A DNA stretch of 64,000 nt from SIG440 sp045586925. GTDB taxonomy: Bacteria > Bacillota > Clostridia > Monoglobales > Monoglobaceae. The stretch covers positions 1 through 64,000 of the forward strand of contig JAZNBG010000005.1 of NCBI GenBank assembly GCA_045586925.1. The letters are read 5' to 3'. The translations under genes were made by a program, and so were the position numbers. Positions within the stretch are counted from its first letter, which is position 1; each line of letters opens with the position of its first letter. The notes beneath the pieces were generated by a model that was not told the origin of the DNA, searched no databases, and was given only the letters and a program-made list of their open reading frames with translations. Of this stretch, positions 43,467 through 54,382 are shown piece by piece.

Positions 43467-44441
43467 CTATATTTCTTTCAAAAGGTCGTTGATAGCATCA
43501 CATAATTTATCTGCAACAATTCTGTGTCCATCACGTAACGGATGAAAAGGCTCTTGCGGAATCCAGCCATCAGTGCCCACAAAAAGAATAGTATCATTAT
43601 ATTTTTCATTATAACTTTGAACCAAATTGCCTAACGCTTTTTCATGAACGCCATAAAAAGCACTTAATACTACTATTTTTGCCTTGGAATTTCTTTTTCT
43701 CACTAATTGTAAAAACTCGTTATATTCTCTTATGTACTCTGTCTCTTCAGAGCGAACATCATTAGCACCATGATTTATAACAATGATATCAGCTCTTGCA
43801 TCACCGTACTCAGCCCCGTCGTAGCAATAAGGATATGCCTCGTTTACTTTTGGAACCGCACCTTGACCACTAGTTGTCATACCTACAGCACCATATCCCA
43901 TAATAATAGGTTTTAAACCAAGTCTTTCTGCTGTAAGCCATGCATAAGTTGCTGTAACATCGTCCTGATACACACGATTTGGTTGATCTAAACCCTTGTA
44001 ATCATATTGTGCATCTATGAGAACACCCTCTGTAATAGAATCTCCTATAAATTCTATGCTTTTCCGGTTATCGACAGGCAAAACGCCGGCTTCTTCGGCT
44101 TCAATTCCACAAAAAGTTATCTTTCCGATTAAAGGTTCATACCAACGATGTTGCATTTCAACTGCACTTTTAAAAATAATCTCTATAACATGATTACCTT
44201 TCTCTTTACATTCAATACGAAGATAACGATCAAGAGGCACTTCGGTTTTAATGCCGCCATCGACCCGTACCCACAAATGTGGATACGGGTGCTGATTAGT
44301 CGTTGTATCAAAATGCAGTACTGCTTCTTTACCAAAAAAAGCACACTCAATTTGACCGCCGGGAGCCGTTGTTGTTGCCTTATTATTCTTAATGTTCCAT
44401 CTGCCTGTAAAACGAACAGCACTATCATTTACATTAATCAT
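43467..44441 (-). CDS. Two-domain SGNH esterase (CE2-like)
   Basis: 324 residues from ATG 44441, overlapping the GH3 gene by 8 bp. Residues 1-115 form a beta-sandwich of the CE2 type (VRFTGRWNIKNNKATTTAPG); then SGNH catalytic domain: FIGDSITEG, GYGAVGMTT, NHGANDVRSE and EPFHPLRDGHR. CE2 enzymes deacetylate xylo- or manno-oligosaccharides. No signal peptide. Confidence 0.87.
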   Translation of the reverse strand: MINVNDSAVRFTGRWNIKNNKATTTAPGGQIECAFFGKEAVLHFDTTTNQHPYPHLWVRVDGGIKTEVPLDRYLRIECKEKGNHVIEIIFKSAVEMQHRWYEPLIGKITFCGIEAEEAGVLPVDNRKSIEFIGDSITEGVLIDAQYDYKGLDQPNRVYQDDVTATYAWLTAERLGLKPIIMGYGAVGMTTSGQGAVPKVNEAYPYCYDGAEYGDARADIIVINHGANDVRSEETEYIREYNEFLQLVRKRNSKAKIVVLSAFYGVHEKALGNLVQSYNEKYNDTILFVGTDGWIPQEPFHPLRDGHRIVADKLCDAINDLLKEI

Positions 44442-46071
44442 CTTCAAAAACTCGCTCTCTCATACAAGATTGTATATCAACAGGCGTTTTACCAACAAAT
44501 GGAATTTCTCCTAAAATCGCCTTAACAAATGCTCTCTGCGTCACTTCGGAATAAGAAAAGGCATTGACATATGTTTTTAAATACGGGAAATCATATAACT
44601 TGTATGGATCACCAAAAGACGTAAGTACCATATTAGGATGCTCTAAAATAGCACCTCTCCAGAAAATAGGGGCATGTTCCCAATTAATTCTGAGTGTTCC
44701 TCCAATATAATCCTGACTACTGATTTTACAGTTAACTAAAACCGCCGCTGCATCGCCAATTTCATCCATCATCTCTTTTCTGGTTGGATGAATTAAAGAA
44801 ACAACTTTAAAGCCACGATTTCTAAGTTCCTCCTCAATCGTATCGAGGTCACATGCGTAGAATTGTACTTCCTTTCCCTTATCTTTCTTTAGGGTTATCA
44901 AAAGGATTTTGTCTCCTTTTTTGAGATTAAGTGGTAAAATTCCTCCATAATTTCTCTCAAGACATAAGGATCTTTCTGCAATCTCCTGTGAAGTCCGTTC
45001 TAAAGTTTCCATTGTTTTTTCATGATCAATTTCCTTAAGCACTTCATCCTGATCTTCAAATAGGCGAACAAAGTTTTTCAGGTTAAGCACTCTTCTCACC
45101 GCATCTTTAATTCTATCTATTGGAATTTCACCACTTAAAACAGCTGACTTAACCTGGTCAAAATACTCAGGCAATGGAAAAAGAATAACATCTCCACCCG
45201 CTTTTACATATTCGATAGCAAGTCTGTCTTGCGGAACACATGAGCTTGCACCTATCATAGAAATAGCATCAGAGACAATACATCCCTTAAATTCGAGTTC
45301 TTCTTTAAGCAACTTTGTCATCAAATTATAACTAAGAGTTGCTGGCGGATAACCTACCCAATCGTTAAGCTTTTCATCGCAGGCAGGTAAAGCTATATGA
45401 CCCACCATAACGGAAGCAGCACCGTTTTTGAACATTTCTTTATATACATATCCATAAGTTTCCATCCACTTTTTCTTTGAAAAACTGTTTACACATGTAC
45501 AAAAATGCTGGTCACGGTCGTCGACTCCATCACCAGGAAAGTGCTTACATCCCGCAGCCATAAATCCATTCTTTTGACATCCCCGTACGGCTGCCACACC
45601 AAATTTCGCTACAATTTCCGGATCATCAGATGCTGTTCTAATATTTGCAACCGAATTCTGCATATTGTAGTTAACATCTACAATGGGAGCGAACGACCAA
45701 TGAATACCCATTTCTCTGCATCGCGCAGCGATTGCCTCATGAGCTTCTTCCACAAGCTTATCGTCTCCACAAGCCGCCCAAGCCATTTCCTGCGGAAAAC
45801 GAATTTCACCGGGAACAACGTGACCGGGACCGGCTTCTACATCTGCCGTAATCATTCCGGGGATTTTAGAATATTTATTCAACAATTCTGTTCCTTTTTT
45901 GATTTCCTCCACGCTTCTACCCGCTGTAAACAGTGAACCTGCATGCGTTGTTCGAATATATTCCTCCATTTGTTCAAAATCATTGGAGAGCGTAAAGCAA
46001 AACATCTGACCAATCATTTCATCAAGAGTCAGAGACTCCAAAATCTCTTCAATTTGTTTTTCTGTAATCAT
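44434..46071 (-). CDS. GH3 glycosidase (beta-N-acetylhexosaminidase-like)
   Basis: 545 residues, no signal peptide. GH3 barrel with KHFPGDG (176-182) and nucleophile Asp268 in GCIVSDAISM. The DGVDDRDQH loop after KHFPG matches the NagZ-type acid/base loop, so N-acetylhexosaminides are possible substrates. A C-terminal alpha/beta sandwich (about 400-540) follows, as in two-domain GH3. Start codon coupled by overlap to the CE2-like gene downstream. Confidence 0.9.
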   Translation of the reverse strand: MITEKQIEEILESLTLDEMIGQMFCFTLSNDFEQMEEYIRTTHAGSLFTAGRSVEEIKKGTELLNKYSKIPGMITADVEAGPGHVVPGEIRFPQEMAWAACGDDKLVEEAHEAIAARCREMGIHWSFAPIVDVNYNMQNSVANIRTASDDPEIVAKFGVAAVRGCQKNGFMAAGCKHFPGDGVDDRDQHFCTCVNSFSKKKWMETYGYVYKEMFKNGAASVMVGHIALPACDEKLNDWVGYPPATLSYNLMTKLLKEELEFKGCIVSDAISMIGASSCVPQDRLAIEYVKAGGDVILFPLPEYFDQVKSAVLSGEIPIDRIKDAVRRVLNLKNFVRLFEDQDEVLKEIDHEKTMETLERTSQEIAERSLCLERNYGGILPLNLKKGDKILLITLKKDKGKEVQFYACDLDTIEEELRNRGFKVVSLIHPTRKEMMDEIGDAAAVLVNCKISSQDYIGGTLRINWEHAPIFWRGAILEHPNMVLTSFGDPYKLYDFPYLKTYVNAFSYSEVTQRAFVKAILGEIPFVGKTPVDIQSCMRERVFEDD

Positions 46072-46095
46072 AATTGCACCTCATAACTTTTAGTT

Positions 46096-48495
46096 TTATT
46101 TCACCTTAACAACATAAATTCGATCAAGGTATATTGCGTTTTCCGTTGCACATTTGCCACCGTAAATTTCTCCAGTAAATTTCATTCTGACGTGTATTTC
46201 ATATTCTTCTGCCGGAAGAATTTGCGAAACTGCACTTAGATCCATCGAAATGCCATCCACTTCCACAAACGAAAATGTGCTATCAGAATCAGATGTCACA
46301 TTTTTTATTCCTTTAAGGCTGTATAAAGCATATTCATCCGGATGCAATTCATCTTTATAAATTTTTACTTTGTGCGGTGTTTCCTCGTCATCCCATACTG
46401 ATGTCCTTTTAACCGAAAGTGTAAGAGGCACATCGGGAAGCTCACCACGTTTTTTAAACCCGTATCTCTTTTTAACTTCCGGATACATTTGGTCATAACA
46501 AAGTTTTAGTGTTCTGCCATCTGATGCCGCAGGATCCATGACATCAAAGGCTCCGCGCCCCTTTTGATACATCATACCCATTGTATCATTAAAGCGTAAA
46601 ATATCACAAAACGAAATGTCGTAAATATTTTCAGCCTCTGTCTGCGCAAGTTCAAGGGGCAGAATGGTTTGCTTTTCTTCTTCACACCTTGCAAAAAAAA
46701 TACTCTTTTCGAGTTCTATTTTACTACTCTTGACAATTTCTCCTTCAGTTGTTTCAAAGAATTTTCTTTGGCATATATCATATGCCTCCAAAACAAATGA
46801 TACTGCTTCTTTTCTGCTGACAGGAAGACTTTTGCCGCATTTTTGCGCTTCCTTTTTAAAGTCTTTGTAGCGAAGCACCATAACTTTATACAAATCTGCA
46901 AAAAGCACCTTGACCCGTTCAATAAGTACTTCGTCATCTTTAACGCATTCCATGGCAGCCTGCATACACTCATAAGCGGAAAGCACCAAATCCAAATCAA
47001 TGTAATTTGTACGTGAGGATGAAATATACAAAATAACCCTTTGTCCATACTGCAAAGAAGCATTATGAACGAGTGTAAGATATTTTTTGACCGATTCACC
47101 GGCTTCTCCATAGTATTTATATATAAAATCATTCAAGAGCTCTTCTTGATTTACATCAGGGCTTTCCATCAACTTTGAAAGTATCCATTCCTGCAAAGCC
47201 CACATACCATTATTGGCACATTCATGATTTTCGATTAAGAAGCCATACACACCTGCATCTTTAAATACTTTAAAGCTTTCAAAGTATTTAAAGATCATAG
47301 GCATAGGGTAGAAAGGAAACTGGTAGCACAAATAATCCCATATTACAAGAGGATTTTGATTCTTTGCACAAATTTCTGACCACTTGTTAAGTCTCCAAAG
47401 CTGTTCAGAATTATTTTTATGTTTGATATCATGAAGTAAATCCACATATATATCCGCTAGTCGTATCATGACATTTTTTTCGGGAATAGTGTCATCTAAC
47501 GGCGGTTCATGATATAACATATAGGCAAGCGTTTCAATATAAACATCAGGATATTTTTCCGCCACTTTTCGGGCAATCTTATTGACAAACTTTAAAACAT
47601 GACCCGAACGACCTGATTTTGCTTCCGATTCACGACATGCTTCACATTCACACTGACCATTACAATCCGCTAAAGAAACAGAGAAATATGTCGGCATCGC
47701 CAATCCCTTTTCTTTTGCCGCTTTTCTATCTTTTTCTATAGCCTCCATAACCTTTTGACTCATCGCATTTACAAGTTCATCATTTGAAAAACAATGTTGT
47801 CCATCCGGAATATGTTCTTTGAATTTAGAATCCCACGCAAACCAATTTGGATGTTTTTCGAAGTATTCCTCCGGTGGGATATATAAATTCGTAGTGTGAA
47901 CCATGGAAGGTCCTCCACCATAAACAAAGTTCCCACATTTCTTTACCTCTTCCGTCATGAGTTCGAATTGCTGTTCTTTTCCGCAATCACCATGTTGCCG
48001 CAGTCTTGCAAGTGTACGTAAATCTCTTTTAAAATAAATATCGCTAATTTGCCTGATAGCAAAATACGGCTTTCCTTCTGCAAAAAAATCGGCTGAAATC
48101 TGCAGATCTCTCTCGTATGGAATATACTCTTCGTGATAATTCCACCACCGAATACCAATAACATCTTCTAAAAAGTGATACACACCATAAAGCACGCCTC
48201 TCTCTTCGGGCTTGCTACCACCTGAAATGATTAAATTCCCATCATGAGCTTTTATGTACCACTCTTCCTCATCAGTGCATGTTAGGCCATACCTGTCCGC
48301 ATATTTTGTATGACCTATATAGATTCCACGATCATTAACCGCTGACTCTGTTTTAATTTCAAAAGTCGCGCCACTCGCTTTTTTGAGGTATTCACATATC
48401 TCCTCTGCTGCTGTTATTTCCACCGCTGTCGCAGTTTTCGAAATGATAACCGTAAGGTTTGCAATTTTATTTTCACTAATTATTACCATATTCAT
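46096..48495 (-). CDS. DUF4838 glycoside-hydrolase-like protein
   Basis: 799 residues from ATG 48495, which lies 12 nt after GAGGAGG; the longer form to 48579 would run through the terminator hairpin. N-terminal 130 residues look like a GH20b/GH67-type beta-alpha domain (EICEYLKKASGATFEI, then RGVLYGVYHFLEDVIGIRWW). The central barrel is DUF4838 (FSVSLADCNGQCECEACRES; HECANNGMWALQEW). Thought to be glycosidases; activity unproven. No signal peptide. Confidence 0.85.
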   Translation of the reverse strand: MNMVIISENKIANLTVIISKTATAVEITAAEEICEYLKKASGATFEIKTESAVNDRGIYIGHTKYADRYGLTCTDEEEWYIKAHDGNLIISGGSKPEERGVLYGVYHFLEDVIGIRWWNYHEEYIPYERDLQISADFFAEGKPYFAIRQISDIYFKRDLRTLARLRQHGDCGKEQQFELMTEEVKKCGNFVYGGGPSMVHTTNLYIPPEEYFEKHPNWFAWDSKFKEHIPDGQHCFSNDELVNAMSQKVMEAIEKDRKAAKEKGLAMPTYFSVSLADCNGQCECEACRESEAKSGRSGHVLKFVNKIARKVAEKYPDVYIETLAYMLYHEPPLDDTIPEKNVMIRLADIYVDLLHDIKHKNNSEQLWRLNKWSEICAKNQNPLVIWDYLCYQFPFYPMPMIFKYFESFKVFKDAGVYGFLIENHECANNGMWALQEWILSKLMESPDVNQEELLNDFIYKYYGEAGESVKKYLTLVHNASLQYGQRVILYISSSRTNYIDLDLVLSAYECMQAAMECVKDDEVLIERVKVLFADLYKVMVLRYKDFKKEAQKCGKSLPVSRKEAVSFVLEAYDICQRKFFETTEGEIVKSSKIELEKSIFFARCEEEKQTILPLELAQTEAENIYDISFCDILRFNDTMGMMYQKGRGAFDVMDPAASDGRTLKLCYDQMYPEVKKRYGFKKRGELPDVPLTLSVKRTSVWDDEETPHKVKIYKDELHPDEYALYSLKGIKNVTSDSDSTFSFVEVDGISMDLSAVSQILPAEEYEIHVRMKFTGEIYGGKCATENAIYLDRIYVVKVK

Positions 48496-48536
48496 TTGTA
48501 GAGAAAACCTCCTCATGTTCTCGTCTAAAACTTTAA

Positions 48537-48592
48537 GAAGCGCCATGAGTAGCGCTCTAATGGTTTGTTTCACACTCATGGCGCTTTTTCAG
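48537..48592 (-). terminator. Terminator-like hairpin after the Ig/LamG gene
   Basis: AGCGCCATGAG/CTCATGGCGCT arms of 11 bp or more around a 30-nt loop, between the stop at 48602 and the DUF4838 gene. May reduce readthrough into the downstream gene. Confidence 0.6.
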
Positions 48593-48601
48593 ATAATGAA
48601 T

Positions 48602-51022
48602 TTACTCAGCAGTATAATCCGCCGGGCAAACAGGAACTAAATTTTCTTCCCAAACAAAAACTCTAACTGTATCACCTGCTTCAGCAGCTGTATCGATTTC
48701 AAAGGTGAAGGTCTGTGTTCCACCTGCACCTAAAGAGATATCTTTCTTCTCTGCTTTTCTCAACTGCCCACTCTCAGCATAAAGTCCCGCGAAAAGCTGT
48801 GCGGTTTGTGTTTGGCCAGTATAGTTTTTAACCGTTGCAAAATACTGTACCGTACCTGCTACAACAGGATTTGAGGTGATGCTTCCACTTTGCATAATGC
48901 CGGTGTCTGTAACATAAAGAGAATCAGAATATACCATTTTAAAAGTTTGTTCCATAGGATTAACAAGTGCTGCACCAGTTGAATCTTTTACACCATCAGT
49001 TACAGATACACAATAATCTCCAAGATATTTCAGATTAGGAACCACAACTGTATAGGCATTGCCAACCTTTACGGCTTCATACGAAAGATTTTCTGTCATC
49101 TTAATTGTGTTAAGCGAAACTGCAAGGTCAGAATTAGTTCCGTTTGTGCCATAATTGGCAAGCTCAGTAATCTCGCTGATGTTATCAAATTCCTGATTAA
49201 CAAGCAATTTATCTGGAGCATCTTTGGTGTATGCTTTAATGTATGAAAAATCTATGTTCATATCCCCACCGCTATAAGAATATAAACCTAATGCCACAGC
49301 AGAACCAAGCTCTACTCTTTCTTCAAACAAGGATGCACTCGCTGTTTTATCCATAGTTTCTGTTTTGTATGTCATATTCTGCACGGCATTTACAGGATCA
49401 AGTTCCCATGTAACATCAATCCACTCACCCTTTGGATAATCTATGCCGGCGCTATGTGTTGGACTATATATCGAACCATATGGTGCAACTCTATCAACTG
49501 TTGCTCCTGTATAAATGCTATCAATCCCGAGCTTTGCATATACAGCATGAGGTTCATTTAAAGAAAGATCATCAAACGAATTAGCAGAAAGTACCTTTAA
49601 TAGCACTGTTCCATCTTGGGTTCCGCCAATGCGCAATCTTGTTTTAACCACCAAGGTCTTTCCACTTACGGCTGCAGGATTTATTCCATCCATAAGTTTA
49701 AAATAAGATGTTGCAACAGCATTTCCGCCTCTTGTTGCTACATTATATACGCCATCTGTTTTTACTGTATTGACAGTAACCGTATCAGCATTTACCGTTG
49801 ACATATCTGTATCTTCGCTAAAATTAAGCGTAAATGGCAAATCACTTGCAGAAATATGTGTTTTAGTTGAAAGCTCAGTGCCTCTCTTGCCGGTCATTCC
49901 GGTAACGGAAGCCTTGCCATCAATTTCGTACACATTCTTTGCAGTAAATTCTGTGACTAATTCCGTAACATCAGCATCATTAGCGTCTGTTTTAACGCCG
50001 CTAACGGTAAGACGATACTTGGCGTCTGCTTCAAAGCCACCTTCGGGAACTATAGTGTAAACTTGATTATTCTCGCTTAACGTGCCTTCATAGGTAATTT
50101 CTTCAGTTACGGTAACATTTTTAAATGTTATATTAAAATCATTGCCAAATGTGGTGTTTGTTCCATAATTCTGCAATTCCTCAACAGAAGAAATTCCTTC
50201 AAAATTCTCATTTATGAGTAACTTTGTTGGGTTATCTGTGGTATATGCTTTAATGTAAGAAAAGTCTATATCCATCGTAGCGCCCGTTTCTGAATCTGCG
50301 CCACTATAAGAATATAATGCCAGGGCAACAGCAGAACCAAGATCTTTTCTATCAGCAATCATTTCTGCACTGCTGGTTTTTTCCATTGTCTCGGACTTAT
50401 AAGTTATACGCTGTTCTTCGGTTGTAGGGTCAAGTTCCCATGTAACATCAATCCACTCACCTCTAGGATAGTCCAAGCCTTTGGAATGAGCATATTGGGT
50501 CAATGTGATATACGGAGCAACTCTGTCTAACTCCTCAGTAACAGAACCCATCAGCCCAAGTTCTGCATAGACATCATGCGTTGTGTCGATTGGAAGGTTC
50601 TCAAAGCTGTCAGCAGATACAATGTTAAAAAGAGTTGTTCCCGCAACACCATTCATACGCAAGCGCATTTTCACAACCAAGGTTTTGCCAGCAACCGCTG
50701 CTGGATTTACACCATCCATCAGCTTAAAATAGGTTGAACCAATCGCCCATCCACGTTGATTGGCTGCGTTATAAACGCCATCTTCTGTAAGCTTTTCTAA
50801 TTTTACACTTTCAGAACTGATTGACGCATCCGAAACTGCTTCGTCAAAATGCAAAGCAATATCACTCTCAGCAGGAATAAACGCATTTTCCCCTGAAATT
50901 GCCACATCATTTGATGCGCTCTTGCATGTGCATGTTGCTGCAAAACCTGTGATTGCACAGTTAAACAGCAGCATTTGTACCACCATGGCAAAAACCATTA
51001 CCTTTACTAAGATTTTTTTCAT
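48602..51022 (-). CDS. Secreted protein with two Ig-like plus LamG-like tandem units
   Basis: 806 residues from ATG 51022, spaced 8 nt from GAGGAGG. Signal peptide about 1-30 (MKKILVKVMVFAMVV...). Two long repeats, about 45-395 and 400-700: each has a concanavalin-like half (GEWIDVTWELDP; YSYSG; MDIDFSYIKAYT/MNIDFSYIKAYT) and an Ig-like half (SbsA-type, TVSGVKTDAND). A last beta domain follows (VYSDSLYVTDTGIMQSG to the end). The same module recurs in the partial gene at 62724. Probably a cell-surface glycan-binding protein. Confidence 0.8.
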   Translation of the reverse strand: MKKILVKVMVFAMVVQMLLFNCAITGFAATCTCKSASNDVAISGENAFIPAESDIALHFDEAVSDASISSESVKLEKLTEDGVYNAANQRGWAIGSTYFKLMDGVNPAAVAGKTLVVKMRLRMNGVAGTTLFNIVSADSFENLPIDTTHDVYAELGLMGSVTEELDRVAPYITLTQYAHSKGLDYPRGEWIDVTWELDPTTEEQRITYKSETMEKTSSAEMIADRKDLGSAVALALYSYSGADSETGATMDIDFSYIKAYTTDNPTKLLINENFEGISSVEELQNYGTNTTFGNDFNITFKNVTVTEEITYEGTLSENNQVYTIVPEGGFEADAKYRLTVSGVKTDANDADVTELVTEFTAKNVYEIDGKASVTGMTGKRGTELSTKTHISASDLPFTLNFSEDTDMSTVNADTVTVNTVKTDGVYNVATRGGNAVATSYFKLMDGINPAAVSGKTLVVKTRLRIGGTQDGTVLLKVLSANSFDDLSLNEPHAVYAKLGIDSIYTGATVDRVAPYGSIYSPTHSAGIDYPKGEWIDVTWELDPVNAVQNMTYKTETMDKTASASLFEERVELGSAVALGLYSYSGGDMNIDFSYIKAYTKDAPDKLLVNQEFDNISEITELANYGTNGTNSDLAVSLNTIKMTENLSYEAVKVGNAYTVVVPNLKYLGDYCVSVTDGVKDSTGAALVNPMEQTFKMVYSDSLYVTDTGIMQSGSITSNPVVAGTVQYFATVKNYTGQTQTAQLFAGLYAESGQLRKAEKKDISLGAGGTQTFTFEIDTAAEAGDTVRVFVWEENLVPVCPADYTAE

Positions 51023-51090
51023 TACCATTTCCTCCTCTAAATTAGTGTTTGTTATATAAATTTTTATACTCTACTCTTTTTATAGTTTAA

Positions 51091-54000
51091 TTACAATCTA
51101 TTTACACTGATACCCATAACACCCATAATAACTTCATTTGCAATAGCCTCAATCTTGACATTAGCAAGCTTTTTCTCCGGATTTAACCGAAGCTTTTGCA
51201 CAGTTGCATGGTTATATTCATTAAAATAGAAAGTCTCATTCTCTTTTTGCAACGCAGGTGTTAACCAATCATCAATATTGAAGGGATAAACAAGTTTAAC
51301 CGTTGTCGTTTCGCCGTCATCATATTGAACTGTTATCCGCACATTCTCAACCTGGGTTTGCATTGCATTTGTGGTTGCTGCAAAAAGAATGGCAATTTCC
51401 TGCGCATTACCACTGAGCGGAATTGTAATTTCTGTCGGAAAGTTATCCCATACAGAAACGCAAGCCAGATTCTCTTTTTCAACGGGTGTTATAAATGGTA
51501 TTCCGGACGTTGTGTAAACCATACCATTCGCATTTCTTAAAGCACTGTCATCAACATGAACCATATTATGTCCATAATGATTCCATTCCCATGCATACCG
51601 CCCATTAGAGAAAACGCCTATTGAATATCCCTCCGGACGAGGACTCAAGTATTCCTGATTATGAACATCATTCATATTGCAGTTAAAAAATGCAGAAATA
51701 TCAACTGGTTCAAAATTCATTTTTGATATGGGTTCTTCGTGAATTTTCTTTTCAAGAATCTCATAATCCGCGGCAAGCCAAGAGTCGTATTTCTTATGCT
51801 TGACACGAATGAACAATGTATGATGTCCCGCAACATTTTTGGTTTTTGCATATATCTTATTGCCTGCAATTGTAATATTTTCAAGCGTTTCGGAAATATC
51901 CTTATAGGCAACCAAATCACCATGTAAAACTTCAAAACACAGCTCATTTTCTGCAATCACCTTGTCTATAAACTCAAGTGTTGGAATATCGCCGCTACCA
52001 TGCATCACGCTAAGCTGAAAACTTCCTGTCTTTTCAGTTTCTACAATTATAAAGCTATTATTGGGTGCCTCTTTGATTGTATAAGGAATTGTTTCACCAT
52101 CTAACATTATTGTTTCAATGCTGCTTGAAATCATAGGTATCCTGATAAATTTCTTCACATTTTTATTACAGCAAATATCATAAGTTGCTACATTGCCTGT
52201 CTTGTTGTAATTTAAGGAAATATCCTTAAGAGTCAGACTGGTATGCTCCCAATCCTTAGGAAAATTAGGTGCAATCATGACATAATTCTCAAGCAAGTTC
52301 ATCCTAATACCAAATAATCCTTCTACAACAAGCCGTAAATAAGTACCTGAAACATCTGTAAAATCAATCGTACCCATATCCGCACAAAAATCAGACTGTG
52401 CATGTGCAGCCATACCAGGATTTTTTCCATTAAAATAACAATCAACAAGACCGTTTAAAATTTCCATGCCCTTCTCTTGTAGGCCAAGTTGATAATAAGC
52501 TAACGCCAAGCAAGCATTTTCGGCAGGGAATAATCCACAGGTTGAATACTTTCTTGGATACCAGTTTGATGAATATGCCAAGCGACCACCCATCCCCGGT
52601 GTTACAACATTATAAATGCAATCCTCCGTATATTTAAGCATTGTATATGCTTGTAGTTCATCAACCAAATCGCAATCTATGGCAAGATATGTAGTAGAAA
52701 GTTCCGGCGACGGATGTACCATACAACTTCCAACAGTATCAATGGATTCAGCTATGACACCGCTATTTGCAAGCCACAATTTTTCTTCTACTGCCCTTTT
52801 TATTTTTTCAGCGCGTTTTATAAAAACTTCGTTGGGCTTACCAAGCTTTTCTGCAATTTTTGCCATAACCTTGTTAGCTCGATAATTATAGGCGCTGGAT
52901 TGTGCGCAGCCTGCACCGTTATATGAATGTCCATCTGAAATCCATGTATTTAGGAAGTTTTGATATAATCCATCATTGTCAGGGTCAAAAATTCTTTCTT
53001 CCCAATCCAGCATCAAACAAAACTCATCAAAGTATTTTTGTGCAATTTCAAGATTGCCCGTCCATTCGATATGATATAGCATCATATCAAATGCACACTC
53101 CTGCATGTTATAATAAGCCGCATCAACACCTAAGAAGTATGGCAAAAATCCGGTTGTGTTTTCAATATTGTGATATGGGGATAATCTATCCGCATCCCCT
53201 TCTCTGGCACCTTTTCCATCAAACCAAACACGTTCCTCGCCCTCTGCCTCTTTAACAAGTTGATTGAGATGAGCAGACATAGTTGTCTCGACTCTGTCGC
53301 TCCAACCCAGAACGGTTGGCGCATACCAACCTCTCCAACCTAAAAATGGTGAATGATAAGCAAAGGTTCCGTGATGAAAAGAATTTCTATGCCAAGCCGC
53401 ATCCATTGCAACAACCGTAGGAGCAATCGTTAAATCAAAAGGATGATTCTGTGTTTTAAGACTAATGCATGAAAATTTTGCGTATATTTGCTGTTTAACA
53501 TAATTAACTGGATCTTCTAAGGTAAGCCATTGATTTAATGTTTCCTCATCTGCATTATGTATAGCAATAATATAACCATCAAGTTCTTTGCCCTGTTCAA
53601 TGGCTGTGGAAATTTTAACAACTCTATCATCCTCATTTTCAGGTATACTTCCTAAAAACAATGCCGGAGACAGTTCCTCCATTGCTTTAGCTGATCCCAA
53701 CTCAAATTTAGCAGGAAAACTTGTTGCAATTCGCATGGAGCTTCCATTTGGATGACTAACACAGGCACGATTTTCGCCCAACTCAATTGTATTCTTTTCA
53801 CAATCTAAAGAACTAAAATATCGCCTCTTATCACTTTTTCTTTCAAAGCGTCCAAAATATTCAGTTATTCCTCCAAAACCCGCAGCAAAAACAACCCTCT
53901 GATCAGTTGAAATGTTGTAATGCACCAAAAAGCCATCGTCTGGTAACAACGGATATACTTCCAACTTTACAGACACATTAGGAAAATATGAAGACATTTG

Positions 54001-54351
54001 AGAAAGCTTATACTCAATCCAACCATTTTTAAACTCGGCTACTACATCCTCTGAATCATGAAACCAGCGTGCGCCAGATTCGGTTAATTCTGTGCCCTCA
54101 CCTATCCGTCGTCCTGGTGTTACTGCAAGTCCACTGGAAAGAGTTCCTCTTTTGCCAAACAAACACCAATCATATTCCGTCCAATCAGTTGCCGAACCCA
54201 TAAACTGCGGCACATCACCTGCAAAAGTAGCAAACTTTGCTTCCTTATCATCATTTTTATGGGAACCATAAAGCAAACGATTAAAAAATTCATTACTGCC
54301 GCTAATTGCAAAACCATTTTCTGTCGGCGTATAATGAGTTTTCGAATTCAT
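51091..54351 (-). CDS. Six-hairpin glycosidase-like protein (DUF4450-like)
   Basis: 1086 residues from ATG 54351, with AGGGGAG upstream. N-terminal beta-sandwich (1-300), a central (alpha/alpha)6 barrel (about 310-740: GTFAYHSPFLGWRGWYAPTV, NTTGFLPYFLG, YSTCGLFPAENACLA) and C-terminal beta domains. The combination fits DUF4450 proteins, related to GH78-type or GH95-type glycosidases; substrate unknown. No signal peptide, so cytoplasmic. Confidence 0.7.
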   Translation of the reverse strand: MNSKTHYTPTENGFAISGSNEFFNRLLYGSHKNDDKEAKFATFAGDVPQFMGSATDWTEYDWCLFGKRGTLSSGLAVTPGRRIGEGTELTESGARWFHDSEDVVAEFKNGWIEYKLSQMSSYFPNVSVKLEVYPLLPDDGFLVHYNISTDQRVVFAAGFGGITEYFGRFERKSDKRRYFSSLDCEKNTIELGENRACVSHPNGSSMRIATSFPAKFELGSAKAMEELSPALFLGSIPENEDDRVVKISTAIEQGKELDGYIIAIHNADEETLNQWLTLEDPVNYVKQQIYAKFSCISLKTQNHPFDLTIAPTVVAMDAAWHRNSFHHGTFAYHSPFLGWRGWYAPTVLGWSDRVETTMSAHLNQLVKEAEGEERVWFDGKGAREGDADRLSPYHNIENTTGFLPYFLGVDAAYYNMQECAFDMMLYHIEWTGNLEIAQKYFDEFCLMLDWEERIFDPDNDGLYQNFLNTWISDGHSYNGAGCAQSSAYNYRANKVMAKIAEKLGKPNEVFIKRAEKIKRAVEEKLWLANSGVIAESIDTVGSCMVHPSPELSTTYLAIDCDLVDELQAYTMLKYTEDCIYNVVTPGMGGRLAYSSNWYPRKYSTCGLFPAENACLALAYYQLGLQEKGMEILNGLVDCYFNGKNPGMAAHAQSDFCADMGTIDFTDVSGTYLRLVVEGLFGIRMNLLENYVMIAPNFPKDWEHTSLTLKDISLNYNKTGNVATYDICCNKNVKKFIRIPMISSSIETIMLDGETIPYTIKEAPNNSFIIVETEKTGSFQLSVMHGSGDIPTLEFIDKVIAENELCFEVLHGDLVAYKDISETLENITIAGNKIYAKTKNVAGHHTLFIRVKHKKYDSWLAADYEILEKKIHEEPISKMNFEPVDISAFFNCNMNDVHNQEYLSPRPEGYSIGVFSNGRYAWEWNHYGHNMVHVDDSALRNANGMVYTTSGIPFITPVEKENLACVSVWDNFPTEITIPLSGNAQEIAILFAATTNAMQTQVENVRITVQYDDGETTTVKLVYPFNIDDWLTPALQKENETFYFNEYNHATVQKLRLNPEKKLANVKIEAIANEVIMGVMGISVNRL

Positions 54352-54382
54352 ATAATCTCTCCCCTCTTTCAAAAACCAGACT

